Below, piece after piece: positions 51,425 through 59,541 of a DNA stretch of 64,000 bases (the stretch's first letter is position 1; each line of letters opens with the position of its first letter). The position numbers were made by a program, and so were the translations under genes. A model generated the notes under the pieces. It was not told the origin of the DNA, made no database searches, and saw nothing but the letters and a program-made list of their open reading frames with translations. Source of the DNA: RGIG995 sp045542115 (GTDB taxonomy: Bacteria; Bacillota; Clostridia; Oscillospirales; UBA644); assembly GCA_045542115.1 (NCBI GenBank), contig JAZQKK010000022.1, forward strand, positions 3,431-67,430, read 5' to 3'.

Positions 51425-53335
51425 ATGGATTATTTTAAATTGTGTAAAAAAGGAATTCGTTGGACGGTCCGCAAAGGGCAAGTCCATCAAGACGACGTAG
51501 AAATGGCGGGGTTTTACACCGCTGATTTGGTGACCTACGGGGTTTCCGAAGGAGGTGTCGCGGTGCTGGAACGATATTGTGTTTTTCCTACGCTGCGAAC
51601 CATCCCCAATAATACGCACGCCTCGTTGCGGAAGCAATTTTGTGCTGAAAGTTTTCCCCAAATTTTGGCAAACGGGGAGGCTGAAACGGAATTTGCGGTA
51701 TCCTTTACGTTGGATGGAATCCTGACCGTCAAGACCCGCACGACCCATTTTGAGATTATCCGGGAGTGTTTTCCGGCGATGTATCTGCTTGCCGCGGTGG
51801 AACGAACGACGGTGAAAAACAGGACCGACGCCCCGGTCTCCCTTTCTCTTTCCACACCGGAAGTGGTTTTGGATGCCGAAGTCCGTGGAACGAAGGGGTT
51901 GTATCAGTTGGAAGTGATTCACGATTCCGTGGCTGCACTTTTAGAGCCGGGGGAAAGCTTGACCTTTGACCTTGCTTGCACCGGTCGGAAAGCCAACGAA
52001 CCGTTGGTTGTCGTGGACGGCGAAAAAGAAAAAAATCAGCGGCGTCGCCGTTGCCGGGAGTTGATGAACGCCGTCACTCTCACCACCGATGACAAAGAGT
52101 TGGATACGATGTTCCGTTTTGCCTGTCTTCGGGCAGGAGAAAGTATTTTCCGCACCATAACCGGGGATATTCACGCTCCCGGGGGAATGAATTTCTACGC
52201 CGCGTCTTGGTGCAACGACCAGGTGGAATACGCCGGCCCGTGGTTTGCACAAACGGGAGATAATATAGATTTGAACGCTTCTATGAACGCGTATGGTCAT
52301 TATATGCCCTTTATGAGCGATTCTTATACCCCCATCCCCTCTTCGGTCATCGCCGAAGGCTTGGATATCTGGGAAGGAAAGGGAGACCGGGGAGATGCGG
52401 CGATGTATCTGTTCGGCGGTTCCTTCTTTGCCCTGATCTGCCATCGGGAAGAGTACACCCAAAAACTGTGGAAGGCGTTGCAGTGGTGTGCGGAATATTG
52501 CCACAGAAAGACTGGCCCCGAGGGTGTGGTTTTATCCGATACCGATGAATTGGAAGGGCGGTTCCCCACCGACCATTACGCCAATCTTTCCACCTCTTGC
52601 CTTGCCTACGGCGGATATCTTTTGGCGGCGAATTTGGCGGAAGAATTGGACGAACCGGACCTTGCGGCACAATACCGCGTTTGGGCGGAAGACTTGAAGC
52701 AAGCCATTGAGATTTATTTTGGGGAAGATATGCACGGATTTCAGACGTATCGCTACACCAAAGGCCACGATACGTTGCGCTCTTGGATTTGCCTTCCCCT
52801 GTGTATGCGAATTTTTGACCGTAAAGAAGATACGTTAAACGCCTTGTTTTCCCCCTATCTCTGGACGAAAAACGGGATGTTGACCTGTGAACGGGGGGAA
52901 GAAAATCAAAAAGACACGGTCTGGGACCGTTCCACCCTCTTCGGATTCAAGGGATCGTTTCTTGCAGACCGCATCGACCCGGCTTGGGACTCCTTTAAAG
53001 ATTACGTACACACCCGTCTTTTGGGCGAACGGGTCCCCTATGCCGTGGAAGCCTATCCGGAAAACAGTATGCGACATCTGAGTGGCGAGAGCGCGCTGTT
53101 TTGCCGTATTATTCCCGAAGGATTGTTCAAGCTGTGGCCTCTGGGCAATGGAACATATTCCATCACCCCCAATCTGCCCGGCCAGTTGACGCACTTGACG
53201 TTCGACGGCTGGCGCTTGGGCGGCCACCGCATCTGCTTGGAAATGGAACGGGGAAAGCCTTGCAAAATCTACAAAGACGGCACCCTTCTCACCCAATGCG
53301 AGATTGGAAAAGAAATGGTTCTTGACGTGAAATAG
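51425..53335 (+). CDS. Six-hairpin (alpha/alpha-barrel) glycosidase-like protein
   Basis: 636 residues. The N-terminal ~200 residues look like a beta-sandwich and the rest like an (alpha/alpha)6 toroid, as in glycogen-debranching and related glycosidases. Conserved-looking acidic segments: GGMNFYAASWCNDQVEYAG near residue 256, VLSDTDELEGRFPTDHY near 362 and GESALFCRIIPEG near 548. No signal peptide, so a cytosolic substrate is likely. I cannot assign a GH family or substrate with confidence. Ribosome site AAAGGAG; probably co-transcribed with the upstream acyl-CoA synthetase. Confidence 0.7.
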   Translation: MDYFKLCKKGIRWTVRKGQVHQDDVEMAGFYTADLVTYGVSEGGVAVLERYCVFPTLRTIPNNTHASLRKQFCAESFPQILANGEAETEFAVSFTLDGILTVKTRTTHFEIIRECFPAMYLLAAVERTTVKNRTDAPVSLSLSTPEVVLDAEVRGTKGLYQLEVIHDSVAALLEPGESLTFDLACTGRKANEPLVVVDGEKEKNQRRRRCRELMNAVTLTTDDKELDTMFRFACLRAGESIFRTITGDIHAPGGMNFYAASWCNDQVEYAGPWFAQTGDNIDLNASMNAYGHYMPFMSDSYTPIPSSVIAEGLDIWEGKGDRGDAAMYLFGGSFFALICHREEYTQKLWKALQWCAEYCHRKTGPEGVVLSDTDELEGRFPTDHYANLSTSCLAYGGYLLAANLAEELDEPDLAAQYRVWAEDLKQAIEIYFGEDMHGFQTYRYTKGHDTLRSWICLPLCMRIFDRKEDTLNALFSPYLWTKNGMLTCERGEENQKDTVWDRSTLFGFKGSFLADRIDPAWDSFKDYVHTRLLGERVPYAVEAYPENSMRHLSGESALFCRIIPEGLFKLWPLGNGTYSITPNLPGQLTHLTFDGWRLGGHRICLEMERGKPCKIYKDGTLLTQCEIGKEMVLDVK

Positions 53336-53366
53336 AATGGCAGAGCAACGGAAAAACATTTGCAAT

Positions 53367-53376
53367 GTGGTATAAT
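53367..53376 (+). promoter_or_regulatory. Extended -10 promoter of the prdX-like operon
   Basis: TGTGGTATAAT pattern (TATAAT 53371-53376 with upstream TG); no good -35 at 17 bp (ACGGAA). ATG follows at 53406 after AGAAGGAAGTG. Confidence 0.6.
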
Positions 53377-53405
53377 GATAGCATTAAAAAGAAGGAAGTG
53401 ACGTT

Positions 53406-53960
53406 ATGATTCTCGTATCGGGGCGGCCTGAGGGGAACGAAGGGCGTTTGGCGAAGGAAATTCGCACTTATGACTTGTTGGATTCCCTGAATATTTTATA
53501 TCAGCGGGTGGACCACGAACCGGCGATGACGATGGAAGTGTGTGCTGAGATCGACAAGGTGCTGGATGCTCCTACCTGTAAAAATCTCTTTTTGTGCAAC
53601 CGGCAGAAGACCGATTTTTATCTTCTGATGATTCCCGGAGACAAGCCCTTTAAAACGAAGGATCTGTCTGCACAGATCGGTTCTTCCCGGTTGTCTTTTG
53701 CGGCGGCGGAAGATATGGAACGGTACTTGGATATTACGCCCGGAGCGGTTAGCGTGATGGGGTTGATGAACGATACGGAGGGCAAGGTGCGGCTTTTGAT
53801 TGACGAAGACGTATTGAAGGAAACTTTGGTGGGCTGTCACCCGTGCGTGAATACCTCTTCGATTCGCCTGGCAACGAAGGATTTGATTGAAATCTTCCTT
53901 CCGGCAGTGAAACACGGGTATACGACGGTAATTTTGCCGGAATATACCGAAACGGTATAA
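53406..53960 (+). CDS. Prolyl-tRNA editing protein (ProX/PrdX, YbaK-like domain)
   Basis: 184 residues of the YbaK/aminoacyl-tRNA deacylase fold, which removes alanine or cysteine wrongly attached to tRNA-Pro. Visible pattern: YQRVDHEPAMTMEVC near residue 38, CKNLFLCNRQKTDFYLLMI near 60 and GAVSVMGLMND near 115 with GCHPCVNTSSIRL near 145. First gene of a five-gene run ending at 57260. Confidence 0.88.
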   Translation: MILVSGRPEGNEGRLAKEIRTYDLLDSLNILYQRVDHEPAMTMEVCAEIDKVLDAPTCKNLFLCNRQKTDFYLLMIPGDKPFKTKDLSAQIGSSRLSFAAAEDMERYLDITPGAVSVMGLMNDTEGKVRLLIDEDVLKETLVGCHPCVNTSSIRLATKDLIEIFLPAVKHGYTTVILPEYTETV

Positions 53961-53964
53961 ATAG

Positions 53965-54444
53965 ATGAAGATAATGTTCGTATGCCACGGAAATATCTGC
54001 CGCAGTCCGATGGCGGAGTTCCTTTTTCGGGATTTAACGCAAAAGGCGGGGTTGCAGGACAAGATTACCGTTTCTTCTAGTGCTACTTCTACCGAAGAAA
54101 TATGGAATGGCGTTGGAAATCCCGTCTATCCCCCCGCCCGGGAAGAATTGGCAAAACACGGTCTTTCCTGTGTCGGAAAACGTGCAGTTCAACTGCAAAA
54201 ATCCGATTATGAAAAATATGATATGTTTGTTGCAATGGACGAGAATAATGTCCGGAATATTTACCGCATTTTTCGGGATGACCCCAAAGGGAAGGTCTGC
54301 AAATTGTTGGATTTTGCCGGCGGCGGGGACGTTGCTGACCCGTGGTATTCGGAGCGGTTTGACGTGGCGTATGACGATGTTTTGCGGGGTTGCAAAGGAC
54401 TTTTGGAGTATTTAATCCAAGACGGTATTAAAAATGAAGTATAA
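53965..54444 (+). CDS. Low-molecular-weight protein-tyrosine phosphatase
   Basis: 159 residues. The phosphate-binding loop CHGNICRSP (C7-R13) and the general-acid Asp in DVADPWYS near residue 122 are both intact, so it should be active on phosphotyrosine or, in some Firmicutes, phosphoarginine. It starts 4 nt after the prolyl-tRNA editing gene and overlaps sfsA by 11 nt. Confidence 0.94.
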   Translation: MKIMFVCHGNICRSPMAEFLFRDLTQKAGLQDKITVSSSATSTEEIWNGVGNPVYPPAREELAKHGLSCVGKRAVQLQKSDYEKYDMFVAMDENNVRNIYRIFRDDPKGKVCKLLDFAGGGDVADPWYSERFDVAYDDVLRGCKGLLEYLIQDGIKNEV

Positions 54445-55129
54445 TAACATTGTTTCCGCAACGTTTCTCCGGCGGGTCAATCGGTTTGTGGCTCAGGTAG
54501 AATTGAACGGAATCGAAGAAACCGTTCACGTAAAAAACACCGGTCGGTGTAAGGAATTATTGTTGCCCGGAGTCCGGGTGTGGCTTCAACGGTCGGAAAA
54601 TCCAAACCGCAAGACCGCATACGATTTGGTGACGGTGGAAAAATACCGTCCTGGGAAGTCTGCCTTGATGGTGAATATGGATTCTCAGGCCGCCAATGAA
54701 ATTGCCTGGGAATGGTTGAAAAAGGGAAACCTGTTTTCTTCCAAGGCAGAGATTTTCCGGGAAGTGAAATACGGGAATTCCCGGTTTGACTTTTTTGTTC
54801 GGGACGGAGAACGAACGGCCTTCGTGGAAGTAAAGGGCGTGACGCTGGAAACCGACGGACTTGCGTCTTTTCCGGATGCTCCTACGCTTCGCGGAGTAAA
54901 GCATTTGCGGGAATTGGCGGAAAGTTTAAAGGAAGGCTACGAAGCCTACGTTCTTTTTATCGTTCAAATGAAGGAAATTCATTCTCTTTGTCCGAACGAT
55001 GCAACGCACAAGGAATTTGCAGATATGCTTCGCCGAGTTTCTTCTGCGGGAGTCAAGGTTTTGGCTGTGGATTGCACCGTGACGGAAGACCAAGTAACGG
55101 CGGACGCGTTTGTTCCCGTAATTTTATGA
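54434..55129 (+). CDS. sfsA: SfsA-family protein (DNA/RNA nuclease homologue)
   Basis: 231 residues of the sugar fermentation stimulation protein family. The N-terminal OB-like part (HVKNTGRCKELLLPG near residue 30) precedes a restriction-nuclease-like core with RFDFFVRDGERTAFVEVKG near 117-136, retaining the D...E-x-K metal pattern. Its physiological role is poorly defined. Confidence 0.93.
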   Translation: MKYNNIVSATFLRRVNRFVAQVELNGIEETVHVKNTGRCKELLLPGVRVWLQRSENPNRKTAYDLVTVEKYRPGKSALMVNMDSQAANEIAWEWLKKGNLFSSKAEIFREVKYGNSRFDFFVRDGERTAFVEVKGVTLETDGLASFPDAPTLRGVKHLRELAESLKEGYEAYVLFIVQMKEIHSLCPNDATHKEFADMLRRVSSAGVKVLAVDCTVTEDQVTADAFVPVIL

Positions 55130-55139
55130 GGAGGTTTTT

Positions 55140-55895
55140 ATGGAAATGGTATTGTTGACCGCCCTTGGGGTAGGAGGAGCTACCGCCGTGGGCGCGGTGA
55201 TTGGGTTTGTGTTCAAGAAGATGTCCCATCGTTTCAGCGACGTGGTTCTGTCGTTTGCGGCCGGAGTGATGTTGGCTGCGGCGGTGTTGGGATTGATTTT
55301 GCCGTCGGTGGAGTACGGCGGAAAATACGGACTTCTCGTTTCCGTTGCCGGAATCTTTGCCGGGGCTTTGTGTTTGAATCTGATTGACAAATTGGTTCCC
55401 CACCTGCACAAAATTATTGGTGCAGAGCCGGAACGTCATAAGGGCAATGAAAAATTGAGTAAGGTTTTGCTGTTCGTTACGGCGATTGCCATTCATAACC
55501 TGCCCGAAGGCATTGCCGCCGGGGTGGGGTTTGGTTCGGGCGACGTGGAACAGGCGCTTCTGATTGCCGGAGGAATTGCGTTGCAAAATATCCCCGAAGG
55601 GATGGTTATTATCGGTCCGATGTTGGCCGCCGGGGTTTCTCCGGGAAAAACCTTGGCCTTGGCATTGGTGACCGGACTTGTGGAAGTGATCGGAACCTTG
55701 CTTGGGTATTTTGCCGTTTCGGTTTCTACGGCGATTCTTCCCTTTGCCCTTGCCTTTGCCGGGGGAACGATGTTGTACGTCATCAGCGACGAAATGATTC
55801 CCGAGACCCACGCCCACGGAAGTCAGCGGGGGGCTACTTACGCCCTTTTGGCAGGCTTTTGCGTGATGCTTGTGTCGGATGTTCTGTTGGGATAA
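55140..55895 (+). CDS. ZIP-family metal transporter
   Basis: 251 residues with about eight predicted membrane helices. The signature metal-site helices are present: AIHNLPEGIAAGVGFG near residue 119 and LQNIPEGMVIIG near 149. A short His-poor loop (HKIIGAEPERHKGNEK near 84) separates the first three helices from the rest. Probably imports zinc or another divalent cation. GAGGAGG ribosome site. Confidence 0.93.
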   Translation: MEMVLLTALGVGGATAVGAVIGFVFKKMSHRFSDVVLSFAAGVMLAAAVLGLILPSVEYGGKYGLLVSVAGIFAGALCLNLIDKLVPHLHKIIGAEPERHKGNEKLSKVLLFVTAIAIHNLPEGIAAGVGFGSGDVEQALLIAGGIALQNIPEGMVIIGPMLAAGVSPGKTLALALVTGLVEVIGTLLGYFAVSVSTAILPFALAFAGGTMLYVISDEMIPETHAHGSQRGATYALLAGFCVMLVSDVLLG

Positions 55896-55907
55896 GAGAG
55901 GAATACT

Positions 55908-57260
55908 ATGGACATTTTAGTGATCAACGGAAGCCCGAAAGGGAATTACAGCATTACGTTGCAGACCGTAAAGTATTGGGAAAAACTGTATCCGGAGCAC
56001 TCTTTTGAGGTGTTACAGGCGGCGCAGAAGATCAAAGCCTTCGAGCGGGATTTTTCTCCCGCATTGGAAGCATTGCAGAAAGCGGATTTGATACTCTTTT
56101 CTTATCCGGTCTATACCTTTATTGCTCCGTGTCAGTTGCATCGCTTTATCGAACTGATGAAAGCGTCGGGGGTGTCGTTTGCCGGGAAATGGGCAACGCA
56201 ATTGACGACATCCAAGCATTTTTACGACGTGACCGCCCACCGTTACATACAGGATAACTGTGGGGATATGGGGATGAATTACATCCGGGGATTGTCTGCG
56301 GATATGGAAGATTTGACCAAGCCGGAAGGCCGAAAAGAGGCCACCGATTTCTTTGAATTCCTTTGTTGGTCTGTGCAACAGGGTATTTGTGAGCCCGTGC
56401 CCGAAGTTTTGCTTCCTCCGGCCCGGATTCCGGTGTCCGTTCCCCCTTCTTCGGGAGAGAAAATGGGCGACGTTGTGATCGTTACCGACTGTGAGCAAGA
56501 CGATGGGCAGCTGCAAGGAATGATTGACCGGTTTCGTGCCGTTTGCGACCGAAATACCAGGGTGGTCAATCTCCGGCAGTATCCGTTCCAAGGGGGATGT
56601 TTGGGATGTTTTAACTGCGCAAGCACGGGAAAATGCATCTACAAAGACGGGTTCGACGAATTTTTGCGCAATGAGATTCAATCGGCGCAGGCCACCGTAT
56701 ACGCCTTCACCATAAAAGACCATTCGATGGGTGCCTTGTTTAAGACCTACGATGACCGTCAATTCTGTAACGGCCACAGAACCGTGACGATGGGCGCTCC
56801 GGTGGGATATCTTGTCAGCGGAAATTACAGCAAAGAATTTAATTTGCAGATGATTCTGGAAGGACGGGCCAACGTGGGGCATAATTTTTTGGCCGGCGTT
56901 GCTACCGACGAGGAAAATCCCGATGCCGCCATCGATAGAATGGCGAAAAATCTTTCTTACGCACTGGAACACCGGTACGTTCCGCCTCAGAATTTTTACG
57001 GAATAGGCGGGATGAAGATTTTCCGGGATCTGATTTGGTTGATGCAGGGATTGATGAAGGCTGACCACAAATTCTACAAAGCCCACGGGCAATACGATTT
57101 CCCCCAAAAGAAGCGGGGACAGATGTGGATGATGTATTTGGTCGGCGGCTTGATGTCTCAGCCGAAGTTAAAAGCAAAAATGGGAAATAAAATGAACGAA
57201 GGTATGTTGATGCCTTATAAAAAAGTTCTGGATGACTTAGATAAGGCGTCCCAAAAATAA
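55908..57260 (+). CDS. Tandem flavodoxin-fold NAD(P)H-dependent oxidoreductase
   Basis: 450 residues with two flavodoxin/FMN-reductase-like halves. The first starts with ILVINGSPKGN (residues 3-13, FMN phosphate loop) and ends near 180. The second (about 190-370) contains GGCLGCFNCASTGKC near 228, as in iron-sulfur flavoproteins, and TIKDHSMGALFKTYDD near 268, but its own phosphate loop (VIVTDCEQDDGQ) lacks the usual glycines. The second half may thus have lost FMN binding or use the cysteines for a cluster. Last gene before a terminator. Confidence 0.82.
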   Translation: MDILVINGSPKGNYSITLQTVKYWEKLYPEHSFEVLQAAQKIKAFERDFSPALEALQKADLILFSYPVYTFIAPCQLHRFIELMKASGVSFAGKWATQLTTSKHFYDVTAHRYIQDNCGDMGMNYIRGLSADMEDLTKPEGRKEATDFFEFLCWSVQQGICEPVPEVLLPPARIPVSVPPSSGEKMGDVVIVTDCEQDDGQLQGMIDRFRAVCDRNTRVVNLRQYPFQGGCLGCFNCASTGKCIYKDGFDEFLRNEIQSAQATVYAFTIKDHSMGALFKTYDDRQFCNGHRTVTMGAPVGYLVSGNYSKEFNLQMILEGRANVGHNFLAGVATDEENPDAAIDRMAKNLSYALEHRYVPPQNFYGIGGMKIFRDLIWLMQGLMKADHKFYKAHGQYDFPQKKRGQMWMMYLVGGLMSQPKLKAKMGNKMNEGMLMPYKKVLDDLDKASQK

Positions 57261-57261
57261 G

Positions 57262-57293
57262 AAAAAACGGAGTTGAAAAACTCCGTTTTTTGC
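57262..57293. terminator. Bidirectional terminator between the flavodoxin and Crp genes
   Basis: AAAAAACGGAGTT (57262-57274), GAAA loop, AACTCCGTTTTTT (57279-57291); serves the convergent genes on both sides. Confidence 0.88.
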
Positions 57294-57338
57294 GTGTTTT
57301 TTAGTATAACAAAGGGACGTTTCTTTTTGTCCAAAAGA

Positions 57339-57998
57339 TTACAGAAGTTCAAAGCGACTCTTTTCGCTTTTGAGAATCCCTTCTTTGCGAAGTTTCGAAA
57401 TCTCAGCGGAAAGTCCGCTTCGGTCTACTTCCAGATAGTCCGCCAACTGTTGTCGGTCAAAGGGGATGGTAAAGGACCGGCTATTGTGTTGTTGGGCTTG
57501 AAGTTTCAGGTATGCCATCAGTTTCTCCCGGGTGGTGCGGTGGGATACGATTTCGGCCCGTTGATGGAGACGGAGACTTTTTTGCGCGGTAATTTTCAAT
57601 AGGTTGTAAATCATTTGTTGGTGAAAAGCACAGGCGTTGCAGCACGATTGGGTAATGCGCCGACTGTCAAGCAACAGTGTCTTGCTGTCTTTCGTTGCCG
57701 TGACCGAAACGGGAAGGTGGCTTACGCCGGCACAGGCAAAGGATTCGGCAAACAGCTCGCCCGGAGCCACTTCGGAAACGATGGTGCGGTTTCCGTCATA
57801 GTCAGTGCGTTCTACCTGAACGCCTCCTTGACATAAAATCCCCATATAGGTGGCAGGGTCTCCTTCCGCGAAAATCGTTTCTCCTTTTCGGTAGTTTCGT
57901 TCCATTGCTCCCAGACACCCCAGCATTGCGGAAAGATTGGTCTGTTCGATATTGGCAAACAGGGGAGAATGTTTTAGAATTGGATAATGTTGTTCCAT
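57339..57998 (-). CDS. Crp/Fnr-family transcriptional regulator
   Basis: 219 residues from the ATG at 57998 (GGAGG 4 nt upstream). The N-terminal cyclic-nucleotide-binding-like beta-barrel spans about residues 15-115 (GETIFAEGDPATYMGIL near 38); the C-terminal winged helix is near 170-200 (RQQLADYLEVDRSGLSAEIS). Cysteines C137-C138 and C141 could sense redox or NO, but the classic N-terminal Fnr cluster cysteines are absent. Divergent from an Fe-S protein across a palindrome that fits a Crp/Fnr operator. Confidence 0.92.
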   Translation of the reverse strand: MEQHYPILKHSPLFANIEQTNLSAMLGCLGAMERNYRKGETIFAEGDPATYMGILCQGGVQVERTDYDGNRTIVSEVAPGELFAESFACAGVSHLPVSVTATKDSKTLLLDSRRITQSCCNACAFHQQMIYNLLKITAQKSLRLHQRAEIVSHRTTREKLMAYLKLQAQQHNSRSFTIPFDRQQLADYLEVDRSGLSAEISKLRKEGILKSEKSRFELL

Positions 57999-58011
57999 AA
58001 CGCCTCCGTTT

Positions 58012-58027
58012 TGTTGAAAATTCAACA
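58012..58027. promoter_or_regulatory. Palindromic operator between the Crp/Fnr gene and the Fe-S gene
   Basis: TGTTGAA-AA-TTCAACA, a 7+2+7 inverted repeat. It lies just downstream of the predicted start of the regulator gene (about +8 to +23) and is centred about 41.5 bp upstream of the predicted start of the divergent gene. Confidence 0.65.
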
Positions 58028-58041
58028 TACATTCTGTCCTC

Positions 58042-58070
58042 ATTATAGTATAATATTCCCGCAAGGTCAA
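58042..58070 (-). promoter_or_regulatory. Promoter of the Crp/Fnr gene
   Basis: Minus strand: TTGACC (58070-58065), 17 bp, TATAAT (58047-58042). A plus-strand TATAAT (58049-58054) overlaps it and, with a poor -35 (CATACA), is the likely activator-dependent promoter of the divergent gene. Confidence 0.72.
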
Positions 58071-58104
58071 GGAAAAAAGTTTGACAAATGATAGGAGGAG
58101 CGGA

Positions 58105-58797
58105 ATGATTCGCAAAATTATCAGAATTGATGCAGAAAAATGTAACGGTTGCGGTGCTTGTGCCCAAGCCTGTCACGAAGGCGCCATTCAGATGGTGAAC
58201 GGCAAAGCCAAGTTGACCCGGGAAGACTATTGCGACGGATTGGGGGATTGCCTTCCCGCCTGTCCCACCGGAGCCATTACCTTTGAAGAGCGGGAAGCCC
58301 CTGCTTATAATGAAGAAGCGGTGCGAAAATCCAAAGAACAGAAGCAAGGTGCACCGTTGCCCTGCGGTTGTCCCGGGAGTCAGTCCCGGCAGTTTTGTCC
58401 GACGGTGGAGGAAGATTCTTCTTTTACATCTATTCCAAGTCGGTTGTCCCAGTGGCCGGTACAAATTAAATTGGCTCCGGTCAACGCACCGTATTTTAAC
58501 GGAGCGGATCTGTTGGTTGCCGCCGACTGTACCGCTTACGCTTACGGGAATTTCCACAATGAATTTATCCGCAATCGCATCACACTCATTGGATGCCCCA
58601 AGCTGGACGGTGTGGACTACACTGAGAAGCTGACTCAAATTATTGCTCGAAACGATATTAAATCCGTAACGGTCGTCCGAATGGAAGTCCCCTGTTGCGG
58701 CGGAATCGAAAGTGCGGTAAAAAATGCTTTGATGGCCTCCGGGAAGTTCTTGCCGTGGCAGGTGGTCACGATTACCGTGGACGGAAAACGAGTATGA
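58105..58797 (+). CDS. 4Fe-4S ferredoxin-domain protein (Crp-linked)
   Basis: 230 residues from the ATG at 58105 (AGGAGGAGCGG upstream). N-terminal ferredoxin domain with one complete motif CNGCGACAQACH (C13-C23) and a second unusual one, CDGLGDCLPACP, in which the usual four-Cys spacing is altered. Further cysteines follow (CGCPGSQSRQFCP near 92, VPCCGGIES near 197). Proteins of this type sit beside Crp/Fnr regulators and hydroxylamine reductase (Hcp) in Clostridia, suggesting nitrosative-stress or redox functions; hcp is not adjacent here. Confidence 0.85.
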   Translation: MIRKIIRIDAEKCNGCGACAQACHEGAIQMVNGKAKLTREDYCDGLGDCLPACPTGAITFEEREAPAYNEEAVRKSKEQKQGAPLPCGCPGSQSRQFCPTVEEDSSFTSIPSRLSQWPVQIKLAPVNAPYFNGADLLVAADCTAYAYGNFHNEFIRNRITLIGCPKLDGVDYTEKLTQIIARNDIKSVTVVRMEVPCCGGIESAVKNALMASGKFLPWQVVTITVDGKRV

Positions 58798-58812
58798 TTT
58801 GCGAAAACCTTC

Positions 58813-58841
58813 TTGCAAATTGAAGAAAAATGTGTTATAAT
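58813..58841 (+). promoter_or_regulatory. Promoter of the DUF523 gene
   Basis: TTGCAA (58813-58818), 17-bp spacer, TATAAT (58836-58841). The leader to the ATG at 58967 is long (about 118 nt). Confidence 0.78.
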
Positions 58842-58966
58842 AGGTGTATCAACGAAAAATATACCGTTTTGGAATGAAAAAATTTGAAGATTACCGGAAA
58901 ATTATAAAAACCCGAGATTTTCAGAATGATTTTTCTATACCGAAACGGACTGTAAAAGGAGAAGGT

Positions 58967-59392
58967 ATGAAGGTTATGGTCAGCGCCTGCCTGATGGGCA
59001 GAAATTGTAAGTATAACGGGGGAAACAACTTTTCCGCTCCTTTGGCGGACTTCTTGAAAGACAAAGAAGTGGTGGAAATCTGTCCCGAAGTTTTGGCCGG
59101 CTTTCCCACGCCCCGCCCCCGCATCGAACGGGTCAACGGCCGGGTGTTTAACGAATTTGGAGAAGACGTGCACGAGCGTTGCCTTGCCGGCGTGAAAACG
59201 GCGGTGGAGACCGCAAAACGGGAACGGCTGGACTTGGTGATTTTGCAATCGAGAAGTCCTTCTTGCGGCGTGAACGAAATCTACGACGGAACGTTTTCCG
59301 GGGTGCGGATTCCCGGCCACGGGTTGTTTGCCGAAAAACTTATTGAAGCCGGGATCCCGGTGTTGGATATTGAAGATTTGGGAAACAAATGA
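58967..59392 (+). CDS. DUF523 family protein
   Basis: 141 residues from the ATG at 58967, which follows AAAGGAGAAGG; upstream in-frame ATGs lack a site. Family signature: VSACLMGRNCKYNG near the N-terminus, CPEVLAGFPTPRPR near 42 and LQSRSPSCG near 94. Cysteines in all three suggest metal or cluster binding. The molecular function is not established; some members are thiosulfate- or tRNA-thiolation-related by annotation only. Confidence 0.9.
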   Translation: MKVMVSACLMGRNCKYNGGNNFSAPLADFLKDKEVVEICPEVLAGFPTPRPRIERVNGRVFNEFGEDVHERCLAGVKTAVETAKRERLDLVILQSRSPSCGVNEIYDGTFSGVRIPGHGLFAEKLIEAGIPVLDIEDLGNK

Positions 59393-59409
59393 TTTTTTGA
59401 TTTTTACTT

Positions 59410-59436
59410 CCGCCTCTCTCTGAGGCGGATTTTTTT
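59410..59436 (+). terminator. Terminator after the DUF523 gene
   Basis: CCGCCTC (59410-59416), TCTCT loop, GAGGCGG (59422-59428), then a run of seven T. Confidence 0.9.
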
Positions 59437-59476
59437 AAAAAGTTACTATTTTTACGATATTTGCCGCATTTGTCCG

Positions 59477-59505
59477 TTGAAATGTCTTTTTATTTATGCT
59501 ATACT
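59477..59505 (+). promoter_or_regulatory. Promoter of the GHL6-AraC operon
   Basis: TTGAAA (59477-59482), 17-bp spacer, TATACT (59500-59505); ATG at 59542 after AGGGAGG. Confidence 0.75.
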
Positions 59506-59541
59506 GTGGGTGAAAGATAATGTTTACAGGGAGGATTCTTT

